Of a stretch of 64,000 nucleotides of DNA, positions 58,940 through 64,000 are shown piece by piece. The position numbers and the translations under genes are program-made. Origin of the DNA: Diospyros lotus (Eukaryota > Streptophyta > Magnoliopsida > Ericales > Ebenaceae); NCBI RefSeq assembly GCF_014633365.1, contig NC_068338.1:53021716-53085715 (forward strand). Direction: 5' to 3'. Positions within the stretch are counted from its first letter, which is position 1, and each line of letters opens with the position of its first letter. The notes beneath the pieces were generated by a model. The model did not search any database. It saw only the letters and a program-made list of their open reading frames with translations, and was not told the origin of the DNA.

Positions 58940-59640
58940 TTATTGAAAAATCACCATATGTATTAATCTATACATAATCACAACACAATTAAACTACGGA
59001 GGCACATCCAAAGCTACTCTTTAATACTTAAGTTAAATGAGATGTTTGATAGAATTGTATAATAAGAAAACTTGAGGAGGGGAATTATAAATATTTTGCT
59101 CGAATGTATGGGAAACTAGCAAATTTTTTCATGTTCTTTAAAGCTTTCTTTATATACTTATTTGAATCGGTGATGTTGATTTTTGATTGGTCATTTTTAA
59201 TTTATAAAAATGTCATTCTTCACCAAGTTAAAATAATATTGTAATGTGGAAAATTCTCAGTTAATTATATTTATTTATATAAATTAAGATATTTGTTATG
59301 AATTGTGATTAAGGATAAAATGTCACTCGAATCTAGAGTTAATTGGTTCTTTTCGAAATCCATTAAGGTGCAATTATAGACTGAATATCTAAAGGTAAAG
59401 TATTGTTTCAATAGGAATTGAGAAAATAGTACCAAATCGAGACAAGTTCTAAACACTAGATATAACTCAAAATAACATGGGTCAAGGTCGGCTAGTTTGA
59501 TAGAAATTGATTTAAAAAAAAAAAAAAACCTAATGTATTGTCCGACTGTTAAAGTGTACAAGGAAATGTAATCTATTGAAACATTGGGGGTTGAGAGTGT
59601 AATTTATTAATTTTTGCATTATCTGATTTTGAGAACTGAG
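58940..59640. other. AT-rich spacer upstream of the pyridoxal reductase gene
   Basis: No gene or repeat recognised. The promoter of the downstream gene is probably in the last 300 bases, but no clear TATA box is seen. Confidence 0.4.
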
Positions 59641-59741
59641 ATGCTGTACGAACGGCTGCTGTGTATCAGCAGAATGCAGAAATATATACATGGTTGCCAC
59701 TGACCGACGGGAAACTGGCAGGTCTTTCCGGCGAGGAGTGA

Positions 59742-62320
59742 ATGCCAGGACTCATGGGTTTCGCGATGGCCACTCGACCCACTCCCAGCATCACCGCTTC
59801 TAATGACACTCCCTCGTCATCATCTTCATCTTCCCCCTTCTTCAAACCCCCCCTCCTCAAACTCCCTCTTTTTTGGCCTTGGCAAAAGGTGAAAATGGGT
59901 CCGCTCAGTGTATCTCCGATGGGGTTTGGGACTTGGGCATGGGGCAACCAGCTTCTGTGGGGATACCAACAAGCCATGGACACTGAGCTTCAACGGGCTT
60001 TCAATTTAGCCGTTGAGAACGGGATTAATCTCTTTGACACGGCTGATTCTTACGGCACCGGCCGCTTGAACGGCCAAAGCGAGAAGCTCCTTGGCAAGTT
60101 CATCCGCGATTTTCCAGGTCCAATTTCACCTCCTTAGTCTTCCCAATTTAGTCCAATTTTGATTGAAACAAGATGGCAATAAGACATTAACTTACTGGAA
60201 TTCTCTTGCTCTCCCTACCCAACAGATGGAATTGAAGTTGTTTCAGTTTGTTCTATTTTATTTCTCACAGGCTAGATTGTTTGTTCTTAGTTATTTTCTG
60301 GGCAAGCTATTTTTTTTTTTTCAAGTCTCTGGCTGACTGTTTTCTCAGGGCAAAAGGAGATCAAGAACAACATTGTGATTGCTACTAAGTTTGCAGCATA
60401 TCCATGGCGCCTGACGCCTGGGCAGTTTGTGAATGCTTGCAAGTATGCACTTACATCTTATTTTTCTCTTTTTAGCACCAACCAGGTTGATGCTTGGCAT
60501 GATACTTCCTATAGTCTCATTTCCTATTTTAATGGCAAGCAAATCAAGCTTTTATTGAATTTTTAACTGGTACAAGTTTTCTAGTTTTAAAACTATTTGG
60601 TCTCAGCTGAAAGGCAATAAAACAATGATTCTGAGCATTGGGAACTGTTTAACTGCACTTGCAGTGTTAATGGATGGCTTTGATGTTGAATTGTGGTGCA
60701 GATCTTCTCTGGATAGAATGCAAATTGAACAAATTGGAATAGGGCAATTGCACTGGTCAACTGCAAACTATGCTCCTCCACAGGAATTGGCTCTCTGGGA
60801 TGGTTTAGTGGCAATGTATGAGAAGGTTACCATGAATTTACAGTTAAAATCATAGAAGTGATTGATCAGATGATAATTCCTATATTTTTCCTGTCTTGCT
60901 GTGTCAAGTTTGCATTAGTTTTATAGTTGAGGCTTGATGATGTCACTGACATGAGGAGGATCATCCAATAATGAAAATATTCACTTAAGATCAAATTGCT
61001 TCAATCATCAAAAGTTTCATGTCCTTGTTTCTTCTACATGTTTTAAGATGGTATAAGAAGAAAGAGCTGTAGCCTGTAGGTTGTACTGCAATTGTTAACT
61101 TGTGAGATTGTAAAATGCAGGGTTTAGTTCAAGCAGTTGGTGTAAGCAATTATGGACCAAAGCAGCTTGTTAAGATACACGATTACCTTAAAGTGCGGGG
61201 AGTCCCTTTATGCTCAGCTCAGGTGCTATATAATGTGAAGTTGTGTTGAATTTGTTTTGCCCGTGATGCAAGAAAACAAGGGGCTTACAGAATTATCTTC
61301 TCAAACTGAATTTAAACACTCATACAACATTGAAGTAGAGTTGCTACATGAATTCCAACTCATACCTTTCTAAACTACAAAGGTTTCTGCAAGCCATTTT
61401 GTTCAAGAGAGAGTATTCGATGTCCTGTAGACCATAGACAATGATTTTATATGGCTAATTCATATGACAAGGGACAACCATTAATGCAAAAGTTCTGTTG
61501 CTTATTTATTCTACAGTGCAGGACCTTAATGCAAAAGCCCAATTTCAGGTACAATTTTCACTGCTTAGCATGGGTGAAGATCAAATGGAGATAAAGAATA
61601 TATGTGATTCTTTGGGTATCCGCTTAATATCTTATAGTCCTCTGGGGCTTGGAATGCTTACGGGAAAATATACACCTTCTAATCTTCCACAAGGACCTAG
61701 GTACTTGAAAGTTCTTCTTAAAAACTTGACAAGATGACTTTAAAGATGTTATAGGCATTTGTTGATTTTGTCTCCGGGCATGCTGTAATTCCTTTTTACA
61801 GGGGCTTACTATTCAGACAAATTATTCCAGGGCTGGAACCTTTGTTGATGACACTAAGAGAAATTGCACAGCGAAGACAGAAGACCATGCCACAGGTCCG
61901 TCTCGGCTTTGTTTTGCTGTTTCTTCTTCATGTCTCGATGATGGATATCGTTTAGAACTCTCTGAGTTTAATGAACTAATGAGCACAATGGGACCAACTC
62001 CATTAGTCACTCCCTGCTACTACGAAGGCTATACTCTGCCTCTGACCTCAATTGTATTTCTCTTAGAATCCCAGCCTTTTAATGATTTTGGTGGGTAATG
62101 AATGCTCTAATAATGCAAGTGATTTTGATTGCAGGTGGCTATAAACTGGTGCATCTGCAAAGGCACCATTCCCATACCCGGAGTTAAGTCGGTAAAACAA
62201 GCTGAGGAAAATCTGGGGGCTCTTGGGTGGCGCCTCAGTTCAGATGAGTTGCTTCAATTGGAGGATGCTGCGCTCGCGTCCCCTAGGAAAATGATCCAAA
62301 ACATTTTCCAGACTAGGTGA
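59742..62320 (+). CDS. PLR1: Pyridoxal reductase, chloroplastic (aldo-keto reductase)
   Basis: NADPH-dependent reduction of pyridoxal to pyridoxine in the vitamin B6 salvage pathway, expected in chloroplasts. Seven exons: 59742-60117, 60349-60442, 60702-60825, 61121-61222, 61549-61700, 61802-61895 and 62135-62320, all GT/AG and in phase; 375 residues. The N-terminal ~45 residues are Ser/Thr/Pro-rich and fit a transit peptide; initiation could be at Met1, 5 or 9. The mature part starts near LPLFWPWQKVKMGPLSVSPM. The aldo-keto reductase tetrad is present: D99 and Y104 (FDTADSYG), K139 (IVIATKFA) and H174 (QLHWS). SYSPLGLGMLTGKY, MPQVAINWCICKGTIPIPG and the end MIQNIFQTR match the PLR1 family closely in my judgement. 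No defect was seen. Confidence 0.95.
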
Positions 62321-62329
62321 ACATTAAAA

Positions 62330-63187
62330 TTTGTCCTGTAAACATCTCTTTTCTGGGGTCATTCCTTAAAGACGATGATGATGTTTGCAATTGCACTAAA
62401 AATCCCAAACTGCAGATGAAGTAGCGTGTGATACACAATAGGGAGGAGGAAACTCTTTGTCAAACGCCCTTGTCACCACTACAGCCAAAAACTGGAGCCC
62501 AAGATGACCGACCAGCTATTAGGGGATGGGAGCTAGCAATAGCATCTAGTAATTCTTCTCAATTAATATTCTATCTTTGTGATCAAGACAACCCTTGAAA
62601 TGCCAATACTAGTTTTTTCTCCTAAATCCGACAGGTTATCAAGATTTTCCAGCGTCCAAACTGACATTCCATTTCTGTATTTGTGATAAATATTTAAAGC
62701 AGTGAACACTAGTAGAAACAAATTGCAATTTAGGGACCACAATAGATTAATAAATGAAATTTTTTAAAATAAATCTTAATTATATATTTAAAATTAAAAT
62801 AAATTTAAAAAATTCATATACAGATGTAAAACAATTTTAAACATTTAATAAACAGATAAGCAAATAAGAAAAAGACGGCACCGTTGTTATCTAGACTAGA
62901 TTGCAATTAAGGAAACAACCAAGGCCTCGCTTGAAACAAAAAACTTTGGCAAAAAGGCCATTTAGCTGGCACTATTAACGAATTAAATCCATCCAAAACA
63001 AATATTGCTAAAATGGTTGTGAACACTGGTCAAAAATCACAAATTTCAGTGTCAATTCGCAATGAAACTACAGAGCATTCCCAATTAAATCATGGGTCCA
63101 CAGCAACAACTAAAATCCCCTCAAAACAAGTATGCCTTAAATTGCTCCCACATGCAAGTGCGGAAGATATTTCTGGCAATTTTAACT
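62330..63187. other. Spacer between two converging genes
   Basis: It includes 3' untranslated sequence of the pyridoxal reductase gene on the left and of the eL40 gene on the right. No further gene is supported. Confidence 0.5.
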
Positions 63188-63382
63188 CTACTTGATCTTC
63201 TTCTTCGGCCTCAACTGCAAATCCAAGAACAAATGATCAAGCTTAGTTAATTTACATTCATACCAACGAGAAAAAATAGCATTTGACAGTTACCAATCCA
63301 CAAAACCATATGTACCTGGTTGCTATGCCCACATTTCTTCTTCCTGCAGTTGACGGCACGTGGATGCAAACGAGCATAACAT
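63188..63382 (-). CDS. RPL40: Ubiquitin-60S ribosomal protein eL40 fusion, 3' end only
   Basis: Two last exons on the minus strand: 63382-63316 (K completed across the junction, then [18 protein letters not shown] and HSNQ) and 63214-63188 (LRPKKKIK, stop TAG). This is the C-terminus of eL40, with zinc-binding cysteines of the C...C...C pattern. In plants eL40 is made as a fusion downstream of ubiquitin, cleaved by deubiquitinases, and joins the large ribosomal subunit. The ubiquitin part and the first part of eL40 (up to the CRK block) must lie to the right of the window. Confidence 0.95.
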
Positions 63383-64000
63383 CTGGGGGCAACCAAAAAA
63401 CAAAAAATTAGACAACCTTGGAATTATCATTAGGCACAATCATGGTTGATTTCTATATTAAACAAGAACGTGAAAAATCAATGCTGTACAGGAAGATAAT
63501 ACGATTCTCAAGAAGAAATGAATAGGCAAAAAAATAGAAAAGTTGAAAACCATAATTCATCAATCAACCATCGCATATGCCTGTCCAGACAATCCAAACT
63601 GACTGATAATCCCATAAAAAACATAAGCGAAGTAACAATGATTTGATCAAAATGGTAACAATTTGTTTGACACACAAGGGTAGAGGGCCAGACATGTTAG
63701 TTTTGGAAGCCAACAAATTGCTTGTGTCTTCTAATGGCAAAGAAATTTGCATGCCTAAAATCAGCAGTCTAAGACAATGGCCTTTTGAAGTGCCAGGGCA
63801 CAGTAGTGAATGTGAGAGAGGATACTAACTCTATTGGAACAACCATATTATTGGCCTCCCGTGAGGGATGATAATAAAAAGCATAAATGTTGACTAAGTG
63901 CACTCATTTTCCTCATTTGCCAATAGGATAAAACGAAAATCCAAAAGCCAAGAGATTTTCTCCAGCCTCTCTCAAAGCTTAGTAGACTGGGAAGTGCATC
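63383..64000 (-). other. Intron of the ubiquitin-eL40 gene, continuing past the window
   Basis: Upstream of the acceptor at 63383-63384 on the minus strand I find no further eL40 or ubiquitin codons to the window edge, so at least 600 bases of intron precede the last two exons. Confidence 0.6.

Noticed and set aside
61498..61550. In-frame extension of pyridoxal reductase exon 5 upstream (VQDLNAKAQFQ)
   Set aside because: The acceptor at 61547-61548 gives the conserved SAQ-VQFSLLSMG junction; the upstream codons are intron.

Overview
This window is plant nuclear DNA, almost certainly from a eudicot. The genes have plant-type GT-AG introns, and the families present (CDPK-related kinase, SAUR, HD-Zip I, chloroplast pyridoxal reductase, MIR166) are land-plant families. 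Intergenic DNA is very AT-rich and full of small non-autonomous transposons. I cannot name the species.

Layout: a minus-strand coiled-coil protein gene runs off the left edge (1-6008, 11 exons seen, with one 3.2 kb intron). AT-rich intergenic DNA follows, with a solo-LTR-like block near 8.7-9.3 kb. An eleven-exon CDPK-related kinase gene occupies 16.2-22.4 kb (+); its myristoylation-type N-terminus is out of frame with the kinase domain, and one intron holds a near-perfect TRIM retrotransposon. A single-exon SAUR gene (-) lies at 26.9-27.3 kb. An AT-rich tract at 28-31.6 kb carries several copies of one foldback MITE with 9-bp target duplications. A single-exon multi-pass membrane protein gene (-) lies at 33.0-34.0 kb, and a decayed hAT transposon at 35.3-36.5 kb.

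The right half holds a minus-strand MIR166-like hairpin at 38.6-38.8 kb. A 3.4 kb non-autonomous LTR retrotransposon at 41.0-44.4 kb is joined to an inverted LTR of a related family. A short hAT MITE (46.0 kb) and a SINE-like element (47.8 kb) follow. Then come a two-exon HD-Zip I gene (53.7-54.5 kb, +), a tandem duplication (56.0-57.2 kb), tRNA-Leu(UAG) (57.7 kb, +), a TIR element (58.1-58.9 kb), a seven-exon chloroplast pyridoxal reductase gene (59.7-62.3 kb, +), and the 3' end of a ubiquitin-eL40 fusion gene at the right edge (-).

The genes are independent, as is normal in plants, and I see no operon-like or metabolic cluster. Exon boundaries were placed by reading phase, GT/AG sites and family similarity. 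The most unusual signals are the MIR166-like hairpin with a 4-nt duplication at the 5' end of its mature segment, the frame break in the kinase gene, and the composite LTR insertion flanked by one 5-bp duplication.
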